Below are positions 26,027 to 34,547 of a stretch of 64,000 bases of DNA, piece by piece (position 1 is the stretch's first letter; each line of letters starts with the position of its first letter). Both the position numbers and the translations under genes were made by a program. A model generated the notes under the pieces. It was not told the origin of the DNA and did not search any database. It worked only from the letters and a program-made list of their open reading frames with translations. The DNA is from Vannielia litorea. GTDB taxonomy: Bacteria > Pseudomonadota > Alphaproteobacteria > Rhodobacterales > Rhodobacteraceae. Where the stretch lies: assembly GCF_019801175.1 (NCBI RefSeq), contig NZ_JAHVJR010000002.1:186001-250000 (forward strand), written 5' to 3'.

Positions 26027-27280
26027 ATGCTGGGTAACAACGCAGGTTTGATCGATGAGGTTCGGGCGCGGTTTGCCCATGTCGAGAGTGATCCGTTCAC
26101 CGGCGAGAGGATTTTCTTCGAGAACGCGGGCGGCGCGCTCACGCTGAAGAGCGTTGTCGCGACCTCCGCTACCTTTGCCGCGATCCCCGACAACCAGGGG
26201 CGCGACAACCCGATGTCTGCGCATCTGGTTACGATCATCGCCAAGGTCAAGGCGGATGCAGCCTGCTTTCTCAATTCCAGCGGCGGGCAAGTGATCGTGG
26301 GCGAGAGCGGTACCGAGCTTCTCTTCCGCCTGGCGCGCGCCGCCTGCAACGCCTGGAAGGGCAAGGGCGGCAAGGTCATCAGCTCGACGATGGAGCACCC
26401 CGCGAGCCGCTCGGCGGCAGCCTTGGGCGCCGAAGCTGCCGGACTGGAGCACATCGTCGTCGCCCACGACGACGCCAGCGGCACCGTCGGCCCCGATGCC
26501 TATGCCGCGGCCATGTCGCCCGATGTGCGGGTAGCCACCATCGTGCATGCCTCCCCGGTGACCGGCATGGGGATGGACGTGGCGGCCATCGCAGCGGCGA
26601 TCCGCGCCGTCTCGCCCGGGTGCACGATCATCGTCGACGGCATCCAGCACGCCGCCCACGGCCATGTCGACGTGGCAGCGGCGGGTGTGGATGGCTATGT
26701 CGTCTCGCCCTACAAGATGTTCGCGCGTCACGGCTTCGGCCTGGCCTGGCTCTCCGACAGGCTCGCGGCCTGCCCGCATGACACGCTCCAGGGCGGCGGC
26801 TCATGGGAGATGGGCACGCGCGACACCGGGGCCTATGCCGCTTTCTCCGACGTGATCGACTATTTTACGTGGCTCGGTGAGGCGGTGGGGGCAACCGGCG
26901 ACCAGCGCGCCAAGATCGAGGCGGCGGCCAAGGCGATCCACGCCCACGAATGGGACCTGACCGAGGCCATGCTGCGCGGCACTGACAACCAGAAGGGCCT
27001 GACCGAACTGCCCGGCGTCACCGTGCTCGGCGGCGCCGACAACCCGGCGCGCGAGGGGCTCGTGTCGCTCGTCGTCAAGGGCATGACGGCCGAGGCGCTG
27101 GTCTCGGAGCTGCGGGTGCGCGGCATCCGCACCCACGCCCGCAAGGCCGACCACTACTCAGGCAATGTGCTCACCCCGCTGGGCTACGACGGCTGCCTGC
27201 GGGTCTCGTTGTGCCACTACAACACCGAGGGCGAGGTTGCGTCCTTTCTTGCCGCGATGGCCGAGATCACCGGGGCCTAG
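26027..27280 (+). CDS. class V aminotransferase-fold PLP enzyme
   Basis: 417 residues of the NifS/isopenicillin-epimerase fold. IFFENAGGALTLKSVV is the N-terminal signature, ESGTELLFRLARA binds PLP phosphate, TIIVDGIQHAAHGHVDV contains the PLP Asp, and VVSPYKMFARHG carries the probable PLP lysine. No persulfide cysteine loop is evident, so cysteine desulfurase activity is doubtful. The ATG at 26027 has AAGGAGG 5 bases upstream. Codon use is far more GC-biased than in the genes before it. Confidence 0.85.
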   Translation: MLGNNAGLIDEVRARFAHVESDPFTGERIFFENAGGALTLKSVVATSATFAAIPDNQGRDNPMSAHLVTIIAKVKADAACFLNSSGGQVIVGESGTELLFRLARAACNAWKGKGGKVISSTMEHPASRSAAALGAEAAGLEHIVVAHDDASGTVGPDAYAAAMSPDVRVATIVHASPVTGMGMDVAAIAAAIRAVSPGCTIIVDGIQHAAHGHVDVAAAGVDGYVVSPYKMFARHGFGLAWLSDRLAACPHDTLQGGGSWEMGTRDTGAYAAFSDVIDYFTWLGEAVGATGDQRAKIEAAAKAIHAHEWDLTEAMLRGTDNQKGLTELPGVTVLGGADNPAREGLVSLVVKGMTAEALVSELRVRGIRTHARKADHYSGNVLTPLGYDGCLRVSLCHYNTEGEVASFLAAMAEITGA

Positions 27281-27783
27281 GCTCCGGTCGGCCGCGCCGC
27301 CAGCAGAGCCGCGCCGGCGAGCACGAGCCCGAGGCCGGTGAGCGCGGTGCGGGTCTGGTTCCACACCTGCCAAGGGGCGGAATAGTCGGCCCAGATCGCC
27401 GCGGGACCCGCCTCGATCTGCGCTTCGGTCACGAGGGCCAGAGCCTCGTTCATCGGTACGTTGACCACCATGGTCAGCACCGTGCCGCCCAGCAGCACCA
27501 CGCCGCCGGCCAGCACCAAGAGCCCCGAGACCTTACCACTCTGACCGCTCTTCCATGCCAGCACCGCGGTGACGAGCAACAGCGGGCCTGTGGCAAAGAA
27601 GGCCGGGGCGAACACCGCGTTGCGGACAGAGGCATTCATCGCCTGCATCGCGCGGATCGCCACCTCCGGCGCGGCCGCATCGAGCCCCCACATGGTCGAG
27701 CAAACCCAGGCATAGAAGAACCCGAACAAGGCGCCGTTGAGCAGAAGCGCCACGAGGGCAGAGAAGCGAAAGGCGAGGGTCAT
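27277..27783 (-). CDS. DUF1772 membrane protein (anthrone oxygenase-like)
   Basis: 168 residues with four predicted helices: FSALVALLLNGALFGFFYAW, FAPAFFATGPLLLVTAVLAW, VSGLLVLAGGVVLLGGTVLT and ALTGLGLVLAGAALLAA. VNVPMNEAL and WNQTRTALTG are DUF1772 marks. Some family members are called anthrone oxygenases; the function here is unknown. It is divergent from a TetR gene with a palindrome between them, so it is probably repressed by that TetR protein. Its end overlaps the class V enzyme by 4 bases. The ATG at 27783 fits the hydrophobic start better than the upstream one at 27852. Confidence 0.82.
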   Translation of the reverse strand: MTLAFRFSALVALLLNGALFGFFYAWVCSTMWGLDAAAPEVAIRAMQAMNASVRNAVFAPAFFATGPLLLVTAVLAWKSGQSGKVSGLLVLAGGVVLLGGTVLTMVVNVPMNEALALVTEAQIEAGPAAIWADYSAPWQVWNQTRTALTGLGLVLAGAALLAARPTGA

Positions 27784-27819
27784 GCTGCGATCCGTACATT
27801 TAGTTACGCTTGTGCCGTA

Positions 27820-27839
27820 TCCGTAATCTGATATACGGA
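27820..27839. promoter_or_regulatory. candidate TetR operator
   Basis: An inverted repeat TCCGTA-N8-TACGGA, extended on the outside by a second CCGTAT/ATACGG pairing (27815-27838), lies in the 80-base gap between the divergent DUF1772 and TetR starts. Another TCCGTA lies at 27791. The size and place fit a TetR-family dimer site; the binding itself is inferred. Confidence 0.6.
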
Positions 27840-27863
27840 AATGTGTCAACACGGGATTGCATC

Positions 27864-28475
27864 ATGCGCGACGAGACCCGGGCCAAGCGGGAAGCCGAGA
27901 TCATCGACGCGGCCTATATGCTGCTCGAGCAGAAGGGCGCTGCAGGTATGTCGATGCTGGCCGTGGCCAAGGCGGCGAAGGCCAGCAACGAGACGCTCTA
28001 CAACTGGTACGGCGACAAGCTTGGCCTGTTCCGGGCGATGGCCGAGCGCAACGGCGAGGCGCTGGTGGCGCGACTGGAGGCGGCGCTGGCCGAAGATGCC
28101 TCGCCGCTCGAGGCGCTTGACGGCCTGGGCCCGGTGCTGCTGGAACTGCTGACCTCCTCCCGCGCCGTTGCTTTGGCCCGGGCGGCCGCGGCCGACCCTA
28201 CAGGCAGCCTAGGTTCCGCGCTCGCGGACGCCGGTCGGCACCAAGTTAAGCCCATGATCGCGGCGCTCTGCCAGAAGGCTCTGGACGAGCGCGCATTGAA
28301 GGGTGGCGATGCAGACGCGATTTACGACACTTACATCTCACTACTGCTCGGAGACTCCCAGATCCGTCGCGCGATCCACGCTGCTCCGCAGCCCACCAAG
28401 GCCGAAATCCGGTCGCGCGCTGACCGTGCGTTAATGCTCACGTGGAAGCTCTATGCCCGAGAGGACACACGCTAG
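27864..28475 (+). CDS. TetR-family transcriptional regulator
   Basis: 203 residues. The N-terminal helix-turn-helix is IIDAAYMLLEQKGAAGMSML followed by AKAASNETLYNWYGDKLGLF, in which NWYGDK is the usual YxxFxxK-type end of the DNA-binding domain. The C-terminal domain has the AefR-like style. I use the ATG at 27864; the frame starting at 27810 would run through the palindrome. Codon bias changes from strictly GC-ending to mixed at about base 28200, inside this gene. Confidence 0.87.
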   Translation: MRDETRAKREAEIIDAAYMLLEQKGAAGMSMLAVAKAAKASNETLYNWYGDKLGLFRAMAERNGEALVARLEAALAEDASPLEALDGLGPVLLELLTSSRAVALARAAAADPTGSLGSALADAGRHQVKPMIAALCQKALDERALKGGDADAIYDTYISLLLGDSQIRRAIHAAPQPTKAEIRSRADRALMLTWKLYAREDTR

Positions 28476-28557
28476 GGAGTTAACGGCCGAAACGTGCATT
28501 GCAACATCGCAGCGGCGTGGGTTGCCAGTATGCACGGGCGTACATACATGGGTGGTC

Positions 28558-29352
28558 ATGCGCCGATTCATACCCTTTGTAGAAAAACCTCCGTTGATTG
28601 CCGTAGTGCGCTTGCAGGGCGCCATTGGCGTCGGCGCGCGGGGCATGAGCGATGCCGGTATGGCATCAGCCATCGAGCGCGCTTTCGGACGCGGGAAGCC
28701 TGCAGCGATCGCTCTGCAGATCAATTCGCCCGGCGGCTCTCCGACTCAAAGTGCGTTGATCGCAGCGCGTATTCGCCGGCTTGCTGATGAGAAGAAAGTA
28801 CCGGTTTTTGCCTTCGTAGAAGACGTTGCGGCGTCTGGCGGTTACTGGCTGGCGACTGCAGGTGACGAGATCATTGTTGACGCGAACTCGATCACTGGCT
28901 CAATCGGTGTGATCTCTGCCAGCTTTGGGCTGCACGAATTCATAGGCAAGCACGGTATCGAGCGACGGGTCCACTCCGCCGGGCAAAGCAAGAGCTTCAT
29001 GGATCCGTTTCGGCCGGAGAAACCTGAGGATGTCCAGCGTCTCGAGGCACTTCAGAAAGTTATCCACGACAACTTCATCGATCAGGTGAAAGCACGGCGC
29101 GGGAGCAAGCTCCGAGAAGGTGTCGACTTGTTCACAGGCGATATCTGGGTTGGGCGCCAAGCCGTTGACCTCGGTCTCGCCGATGCAGTCGGACATCTCA
29201 TTCCAACCATGAAAGAGCGCTTCGGAGAGAAGACCCGGTTTGCCGTATACGGCCCAAAGAGGGGCCTCTTGCGGCGGTTGGGCGCGGAGACCATGAACGG
29301 TGTAGTCGGCGCAGTGGAAGACCGCGCGATGTGGGCGAGGTTCGGGCTTTAA
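28558..29352 (+). CDS. S49-family serine peptidase (SppA/SohB-like)
   Basis: 264 residues of the short signal-peptide-peptidase type. The nucleophile Ser is in EDVAASGGYWLATA, and the general-base Lys is probably in SAGQSKSFMDPFRP. VVRLQGAIGVG and QINSPGGSPTQS are conserved fold elements, and FTGDIWVGRQAVDLGLAD is the C-terminal mark. There is no clear N-terminal membrane helix, so the protein may be cytoplasmic. The upstream in-frame extension to 28453 overlaps tetR and has no family similarity. A tiny zinc-ribbon gene starts directly after its stop. Confidence 0.87.
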   Translation: MRRFIPFVEKPPLIAVVRLQGAIGVGARGMSDAGMASAIERAFGRGKPAAIALQINSPGGSPTQSALIAARIRRLADEKKVPVFAFVEDVAASGGYWLATAGDEIIVDANSITGSIGVISASFGLHEFIGKHGIERRVHSAGQSKSFMDPFRPEKPEDVQRLEALQKVIHDNFIDQVKARRGSKLREGVDLFTGDIWVGRQAVDLGLADAVGHLIPTMKERFGEKTRFAVYGPKRGLLRRLGAETMNGVVGAVEDRAMWARFGL

Positions 29353-29529
29353 ATGTTGCTCAAGGCTGTCATTCTCTTTCTGGCCGCGATGGGCCTGCTG
29401 GCGATCTTCGGTAAGAAGAAGGTTTCCGGCAAGAAGCCAGCGCCGAAGCGGATGGAGTCGGCAAAGAAGTGCCCGGATTGTGGGAGTTACCGGATCGGGA
29501 CGGGCGACTGTGCCTGCGGGAAGCGCTGA
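29353..29529 (+). CDS. 58-residue membrane-anchored zinc-ribbon protein
   Basis: An ATG immediately after the S49 peptidase stop opens a 58-codon frame. One hydrophobic helix, MLLKAVILFLAAMGLLAIF, is followed by a Lys-rich linker and two Cys pairs, CPDCG and CACGK, spaced like a small zinc ribbon. The antiporter ATG follows after 3 bases, so all three genes look co-transcribed. It is too short for usual gene calls. No function can be assigned; an adaptor for the peptidase at the membrane is one idea. Confidence 0.65.
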   Translation: MLLKAVILFLAAMGLLAIFGKKKVSGKKPAPKRMESAKKCPDCGSYRIGTGDCACGKR

Positions 29530-29532
29530 AGC

Positions 29533-30498
29533 ATGACCTATGATCTCATGATCGCGGGGCTTGGCCTCGTGATCCTGCTGTTGGCGGGCGACGCATTGGT
29601 GCGAGGTGCCGTCAACATCGCACTTCGACTGGGCATCCCGGCACTCATCGTCTCTCTCACGATCGTGGCATTCGGCACCTCGGCGCCAGAGCTTCTGATT
29701 TCAGTCAAAGCTGTGCGCGACAACGCAGGAGGGCTAGCGCTCGGCAATGTCGTCGGATCGAACATAGCCAACATTTTGCTCGTACTCGGGGTGCCCGCCT
29801 TGATGCGGGTCTTGGCGACTAAGGATCACGACACCCGCCGTAGCTTCATGTTCATGGTGGCGGGGTCTCTGCTCTTCATTGCTCTCTGCTTCCTAGGTCC
29901 GATCCGCTGGTGGCACGGTCTCGTTCTTGGCGCTGCCCTCGTGGGAGTTCTGTGGGATGCAATCCACACCGCGCGCAGTCACCGTAGGGCTACAGCCACT
30001 CAGGACTATGGCGCGGACCAGGAAGAGGAGTTGGAAGGCGCCGACCCGACGATGCCTTGGTGGAAGATTGGTGTGTTCACCGTCCTTGGGCTCGTCGGTT
30101 TGCCCCTCGGAGCAGATCTGCTCGTGGACAGTTCAGTTCGGATTGCGACCGTGTTGGGGGTTTCCGACACGGTGATCGGCCTTACGCTGGTGGCTATTGG
30201 AACATCTTTGCCCGAGCTTGCGACCACAGTCATGGCGGCACTACGCAACCAGGCTGATGTGGCGCTTGGCAATGTCATCGGCTCCAACATGTTCAACCTC
30301 CTCGCAATTATCGGTATCGCGAGCTTCGTTGGCCCGATCCCGGTCGACCCGGAGATCCTACAGTTTGATCTGTGGGTCATGCTGGCGGCGTCATTGGCCC
30401 TGATCCCCTTTGTATTCCTCCGCCAAAACATGGGCCGTGCTGTCGGGGTGATATTCAGTCTTCTCTACGTGGCATATCTTGTGGTCGTGGTGAGCTGA
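29533..30498 (+). CDS. calcium/sodium antiporter (CaCA family, YrbG-like)
   Basis: 321 residues, about ten membrane helices arranged as two inverted halves. The first alpha repeat has VAFGTSAPELLISVKAV with GNVVGSNIANILLVLG. The second has VAIGTSLPELATTVMAA with GNVIGSNMFNLLAIIG. The acidic residues of the GTSxPE motifs bind cation. An acidic loop (DQEEELEGAD) separates the halves. It exchanges Ca2+ or similar cations for Na+ or H+ across the inner membrane. The ATG follows the zinc-ribbon gene by 3 bases. Confidence 0.9.
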   Translation: MTYDLMIAGLGLVILLLAGDALVRGAVNIALRLGIPALIVSLTIVAFGTSAPELLISVKAVRDNAGGLALGNVVGSNIANILLVLGVPALMRVLATKDHDTRRSFMFMVAGSLLFIALCFLGPIRWWHGLVLGAALVGVLWDAIHTARSHRRATATQDYGADQEEELEGADPTMPWWKIGVFTVLGLVGLPLGADLLVDSSVRIATVLGVSDTVIGLTLVAIGTSLPELATTVMAALRNQADVALGNVIGSNMFNLLAIIGIASFVGPIPVDPEILQFDLWVMLAASLALIPFVFLRQNMGRAVGVIFSLLYVAYLVVVVS

Positions 30499-30821
30499 CC
30501 ACGAGTCGCCGAAAGTTGCCGTTGCGTCCAGTTGTCTCCTGACAATCAAGGCATGAATACCGTGGGATACAGAGTTATCCCGCGTAGCCGCGAACGTTAC
30601 AAAACCGTTAGAAATTCCTCAATGAAATCATTTATTTACAAAACTGAAGAAAAAATAGCGCGTAATTATAACACCTTAACGTCACGCATAAAATTTAGGC
30701 AAACTCCAGAATCCGCCGTGATTCAAAGAGATTTTCCATTCCATGAGGGTTTCTCCAAAGAGTTATCCACAGAAAACGTGGAGAGCTTTCCTCTTGCCCC
30801 TATCCGACTACCATTGCAGCC
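30499..30821. other. AT-rich intergenic island with DnaA box
   Basis: 323 bases without a convincing gene, and markedly AT-rich at 30595-30760 against a GC-rich background. It carries a perfect DnaA box TTATCCACA at 30763-30771, near matches TTATTTACA at 30632 and TTATCCCGC at 30575, and two GANTC sites (GAATC at 30709, GATTC at 30720) 11 bases apart. It must also contain the uvrC promoter. It could be an origin-like or DnaA/CcrM-controlled promoter; the number of strong boxes is low for a full oriC. Confidence 0.45.
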
Positions 30822-32702
30822 ATGAGCGGGAATCACGAACTAGATCAAGTAGGTGGCATGAAGACCGGCCATGAGGTCATACGCGACCAGTTGCGGCACC
30901 TCGATGGGTCTCCTGGTGTCTATCGGATGCTCGATGCGGAGAGCCGGGTACTCTACGTCGGCAAGGCCCGGAACCTAAGAGCACGGGTCAGTTCCTACGC
31001 CCGGCCGACCGGCCACAGCCCTCGCATTGAGCGAATGATCTCCGAAACCGCGTCGATGATGTTCCTGACCACATCGACCGAAACGGAGGCGCTGCTGCTT
31101 GAGCAGAACCTCATCAAGCAGCTCAAACCCAAGTTCAATGTGCTGCTGCGGGACGACAAGAGCTTCCCAAATATCCTCGTGGCAAAGGATCACAGTTTTC
31201 CGCAGATCAAGAAGCACCGGGGTGCCAAGAAGGAAAAGGGCGCTTACTACGGCCCCTTCGCAAGCGCCGGAGCGGTGAACCGGACCTTGAACCAACTGCA
31301 GAAGGTGTTTCTGCTTCGGAACTGCACCGACGCCACGTTTGAAACCCGGACACGACCCTGCCTACTCTACCAGATCAAGCGGTGCTCAGCCCCTTGCGTC
31401 GGGCACATCAGCGAGCCCGACTACTGTGCCTTGGTCGCCGATGCAGAGCGTTTCTTGCAGGGCAAGTCGACCCGTGTGCAGGAACAACTGGCAGAGCAGA
31501 TGCAGGAAGCCTCGGAAGCAATGGAATTCGAGCGGGCCGCTGCGTTGCGCGATCGGATAAGGGCAATGACAGCTGTGCAGACAACCCAGGGCATCAACCC
31601 GCGGTCCACTCCGGAGGCAGACGTGTTGGCGCTGCACATGGAAGGTGGCCAAGCCTGCGTCCAAGTGTTCTTCATCCGTGCCGGGCAGAACTGGGGCAAC
31701 CGGGATTACTATCCGAGGCTTGGTGGTGCGGAGAGCCCGGCAGAGGTTTTGCAAGCTTTCGTTGGTCAGTTCTACTCAACCAAAGAGCCCCCAAAGCTGG
31801 TTTTGTTGTCGGACGAAATCGAAGATCGCGAGGTTATGGAGGAACTGCTGACTGAGGCTGCCGGACGCAAAGTAGAAGTGAACGTACCCAAGCGCGGCGA
31901 AAAGGCTGAACTCGTGGCAGGCGCGCTCAGGAATGCGCGAGAAGGTCTGGCACGGAAGATGAGCGAGAGCGCAGCACAGTCGAAGCTGCTGAAGGGCCTG
32001 GCTGAAGCCTTTGACCTTGCTGCAGCTCCCCAGCGCATCGAGATCTACGACAACTCCCACATCCAAGGCACAAATGCCGTCGGCGGGATGGTGGTGATGG
32101 GCCCAGACGGTTGGGTGAAAAGCCAGTATCGGAAATTCAACATCAAGGGTGAGGAGCTGGTGCTTGGCGACGACTTTGGCATGATGAAGGAGGTGCTCTC
32201 ACGCCGGTTCAAACGGCTGCTGAGGGAAGACCCTGACCGCCAGTCCGAAGCCTGGCCTGACCTCTTGCTGATTGATGGGGGTGCCGGGCAAGTGAGTGCG
32301 GTTGCCGAGATCATGGCCGAGCTTGGAGTGGAAGATGTGCCATTCATCGGCGTTGCAAAGGGCATCGACCGGGATGCGGGCAAGGAGGAGTTTCACAGAT
32401 CGGGTGAACGGCCGATGGCTCTAAGGCACAATGACCCCGTGCTCTACTTTATCCAGAGAATGCGCGACGAGGCACATCGCTTTGCCATTGGAACACACCG
32501 CGCCAAGCGCTCCAAATCGATGACAGCTACTCCGCTAGACGAAATTTCTGGCGTTGGCGCCACCCGGAAACGGGCGCTGCTGGCGCACTTTGGCTCAGCC
32601 AAGGCCGTGAGCAGAGCCGCGTTGGCGGACCTAAAGGCCGTCGATGGAGTGAGCGAAGGTTTGGCGCAGAAAATCTACGACTTTTTCCACGAGAAGGGGT
32701 GA
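30822..32702 (+). CDS. uvrC: excinuclease ABC subunit C
   Basis: Makes both incisions in nucleotide excision repair with UvrAB. 626 residues. The N-terminal GIY-YIG nuclease is SPGVYRMLDAESRVLYVGKARNLRAR (split here as GVYRML and LYVGKARNLR). A Cys region has RPCLLYQIKRCSAPCVG, and the UVR motif is AMEFERAAALRDRI. An RNase H-like domain has IEIYDNSHIQGT and DLLLIDGGAGQ, and C-terminal helix-hairpin-helix motifs contain GVGATRKRALLAHFG. Met13 is an alternative start; neither has a strong ribosome-binding site. Confidence 0.95.
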   Translation: MSGNHELDQVGGMKTGHEVIRDQLRHLDGSPGVYRMLDAESRVLYVGKARNLRARVSSYARPTGHSPRIERMISETASMMFLTTSTETEALLLEQNLIKQLKPKFNVLLRDDKSFPNILVAKDHSFPQIKKHRGAKKEKGAYYGPFASAGAVNRTLNQLQKVFLLRNCTDATFETRTRPCLLYQIKRCSAPCVGHISEPDYCALVADAERFLQGKSTRVQEQLAEQMQEASEAMEFERAAALRDRIRAMTAVQTTQGINPRSTPEADVLALHMEGGQACVQVFFIRAGQNWGNRDYYPRLGGAESPAEVLQAFVGQFYSTKEPPKLVLLSDEIEDREVMEELLTEAAGRKVEVNVPKRGEKAELVAGALRNAREGLARKMSESAAQSKLLKGLAEAFDLAAAPQRIEIYDNSHIQGTNAVGGMVVMGPDGWVKSQYRKFNIKGEELVLGDDFGMMKEVLSRRFKRLLREDPDRQSEAWPDLLLIDGGAGQVSAVAEIMAELGVEDVPFIGVAKGIDRDAGKEEFHRSGERPMALRHNDPVLYFIQRMRDEAHRFAIGTHRAKRSKSMTATPLDEISGVGATRKRALLAHFGSAKAVSRAALADLKAVDGVSEGLAQKIYDFFHEKG

Positions 32703-32709
32703 TGAACCT

Positions 32710-33123
32710 TCATGAGTGCGCCAGCCGCTCCTCCCACATCACATAGCGGCCAAGAGAGTTTTTTTGGCTGGAACCAAGCACATGGCACCCTCCATTCTCG
32801 AAAATGTGCGTTACCTCGACGGTGGCATTAGGCACGGGCAGAGAGAAATGCAGTGCCGTCTGAGTAAAGTAACCTAGGCCTTGGGGCATGCCGGAAATCT
32901 CAAACGTGACGATGCCGGGAGCAGTCGCCTGCATCGGAATTTCCATCACCACATCCGGCGTTTTCTCTTCTACAAAGACGTGCCGGAACCGAAGCCAAAT
33001 CCCGTAGTCACCCTCGGGCGCGAGCTCGAGTTCCACGTTGTAAGCATGGCTGTCACCCTTTCCATCAGCCCAGCGGCCAGTGCCTATATAGCGACCATGC
33101 GCATCGGCAAGTATTCCAGACAT
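32710..33123 (-). CDS. conserved hypothetical protein, 137 aa
   Basis: I do not recognise the family. The sequence is beta-rich with few helices: GRYIGTGRWADGKGDSHAYN, YGIWLRFRHVFVEE, VTFEISGMPQGLGYF and ALHFSLPVPNATVEVTHIFENG. It resembles a small lipocalin- or GrlR-like beta barrel in style. No signal peptide is present. AGGAG lies 7 bases before the ATG at 33123; the open frame extends much further upstream only as antisense of pgsA. It ends 7 bases from the uvrC stop and is divergent from pgsA. Confidence 0.72.
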   Translation of the reverse strand: MSGILADAHGRYIGTGRWADGKGDSHAYNVELELAPEGDYGIWLRFRHVFVEEKTPDVVMEIPMQATAPGIVTFEISGMPQGLGYFTQTALHFSLPVPNATVEVTHIFENGGCHVLGSSQKNSLGRYVMWEERLAHS

Positions 33124-33238
33124 GTCTGCGCTCCTGTCGTGCCAGTGCATGTTAGCACGGAACGACAGACCGCAGACGTTAGTACACCGTGAAATCGTCG
33201 CACTTCCACCCTTCCCAAGGCTGAGGTAAACCCGAAGC

Positions 33239-33856
33239 ATGGTCTGGACGATACCCAATATCCTGACGGTCTTGCGCCTGCTTGCCGCCCCCGGCGTTGC
33301 GGTGATGTTCTTGTACTTCCATCGCCCATGGGCAGATTGGTTTGCTCTCGTGCTCTTCATGGCCGCCGCAGTGACGGACTTCTTCGACGGATGGCTTGCT
33401 CGCAAATGGAAGCAGGAAACCAAGATCGGCGCTATGCTCGACCCAATTGCCGACAAGGCGATGGTGGTGATCGCGCTGCTGGTCATCACGGGCTTCTCGG
33501 GCATGAACCCCTGGATCCTTCTGCCGGCAACACTGATCATGTTTCGCGAGGTCTTTGTGTCGGGTTTGCGCGAGTACCTTGGCGACACGGCAGGTACCTT
33601 GAAGGTGACGCAGCTCGCAAAGTGGAAGACCACGACGCAGATGGTGGCGATCGCTATTCTATTTCTGGGCACGGGTCTGGACTGGTTGACCCATCGCGGT
33701 GACGGGCCGGGAGGCTTGGCGCGCTTCCGGGACGGCCCGGCCGGATGGGCAACGGTCACGGGAATATGGGTCCTCTGGCTCGCTGGCGCGCTTACGTTGG
33801 TGACAGGATGGGACTATTTCCGTAAGGCGCTGCCCTTCCTGAAGGGGCCGAAATGA
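33239..33856 (+). CDS. pgsA: CDP-diacylglycerol-glycerol-3-phosphate 3-phosphatidyltransferase
   Basis: Makes phosphatidylglycerol phosphate, the committed step of anionic phospholipid synthesis. 205 residues with about four to five helices. The CDP-alcohol phosphotransferase motif DGWLARKWKQETKIGAMLD, with the last Asp in PIAD, has the expected D-G-x2-A-R-x8-G-x3-D-x3-D spacing. PNILTVLRLLAAP is the usual N-terminus. A GPGGLARFRDGP insertion near the end is unusual in composition. Its TGA overlaps the moaD ATG as ATGA. Confidence 0.93.
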   Translation: MVWTIPNILTVLRLLAAPGVAVMFLYFHRPWADWFALVLFMAAAVTDFFDGWLARKWKQETKIGAMLDPIADKAMVVIALLVITGFSGMNPWILLPATLIMFREVFVSGLREYLGDTAGTLKVTQLAKWKTTTQMVAIAILFLGTGLDWLTHRGDGPGGLARFRDGPAGWATVTGIWVLWLAGALTLVTGWDYFRKALPFLKGPK

Positions 33857-34104
33857 CGGTGGATGTGCTCTACTTTGCATGGGTCCGTGAGCGGATCGGG
33901 TTGCCGCGCGAGATCGTCGAAACCGGGGCCGAGACAGTAGCAGAGTTGGTTGACGAGCTCCGCGTCCGCGAGCCACGCTATGCCGCAGCGTTCGAGGATG
34001 TCTCAGCCCTGCGCGTGGCACTGGATCAGGAATTAGCTGACTTTGATGCTTCTCTTGAGGGCGTACGCGAGGTGGCCTTCTTCCCGCCGATGACGGGCGG
34101 GTGA
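33853..34104 (+). CDS. moaD: molybdopterin synthase small subunit MoaD
   Basis: An 83-residue ubiquitin-like sulfur carrier. It starts VDVLYFAWVRERIGLP and ends in the required double glycine, FFPPMTGG, which is converted to a thiocarboxylate and donates sulfur to the dithiolene of molybdopterin. It is coupled to pgsA by an ATGA overlap and to moaE by TGATG. The pgsA-moaD-moaE order is common in alphaproteobacteria. Confidence 0.93.
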   Translation: MTVDVLYFAWVRERIGLPREIVETGAETVAELVDELRVREPRYAAAFEDVSALRVALDQELADFDASLEGVREVAFFPPMTGG

Positions 34105-34547
34105 TGGCCGAGGTTCGGGTCCAGACGGAGAGCTTTGACGCCGGAGCAGAGCTGAACAGTTTCTCTGAAGCACAAGACGGTGCCGGAGCTGTCGTGAGCT
34201 TTACGGGTGTGGTCCGTGATGTCGCCGGCGGTCTGAATGCGATGGAGATCGAGCATTATCCGGGCATGACCGAAAAGGCGATTTCAGGGATTGTGGAACA
34301 CGCGAAGAGCCGGTGGCCGCTCACCGGCGCACTTGTGATACATCGCTACGGGCGGTTAGAGCCGGGCGCGCAGATCATGATGGTTGCCACCGCCTCCGCG
34401 CACCGTCTCGCCGCTTTTGAAGCTGCGGAGTTCCTGATGGACTACCTGAAGAGCCGAGCGCCTTTTTGGAAGAAAGAAGTGGCACGCGATGGCGCTGGCT
34501 GGGTAGCAGCTGTGGAAGCAGACGAGGATGCGCTGAAGCGCTGGTGA
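34104..34547 (+). CDS. moaE: molybdopterin synthase catalytic subunit MoaE
   Basis: A 147-residue large subunit. GAVVSFTGVVRD is the N-terminal fold mark, EIEHYPGMTEKAI is conserved, and VIHRYGRLEPGAQIMMVATAS and SRAPFWKKE contain the substrate-binding and catalytic Lys residues. It joins MoaD to convert cyclic pyranopterin monophosphate to molybdopterin. The ATG at 34104 overlaps the moaD stop by one base; a GTG at 34101 is the alternative. Confidence 0.94.
   Translation: MAEVRVQTESFDAGAELNSFSEAQDGAGAVVSFTGVVRDVAGGLNAMEIEHYPGMTEKAISGIVEHAKSRWPLTGALVIHRYGRLEPGAQIMMVATASAHRLAAFEAAEFLMDYLKSRAPFWKKEVARDGAGWVAAVEADEDALKRW

Noticed and set aside
30532..30825. 97-codon frame in the AT-rich island
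   Set aside because: No ribosome-binding site, no motif, and composition unlike a protein; the region reads better as regulatory DNA.
32710..33759. 349-codon minus frame
   Set aside because: Only the last 137 codons are supported; the upstream part is antisense of pgsA.
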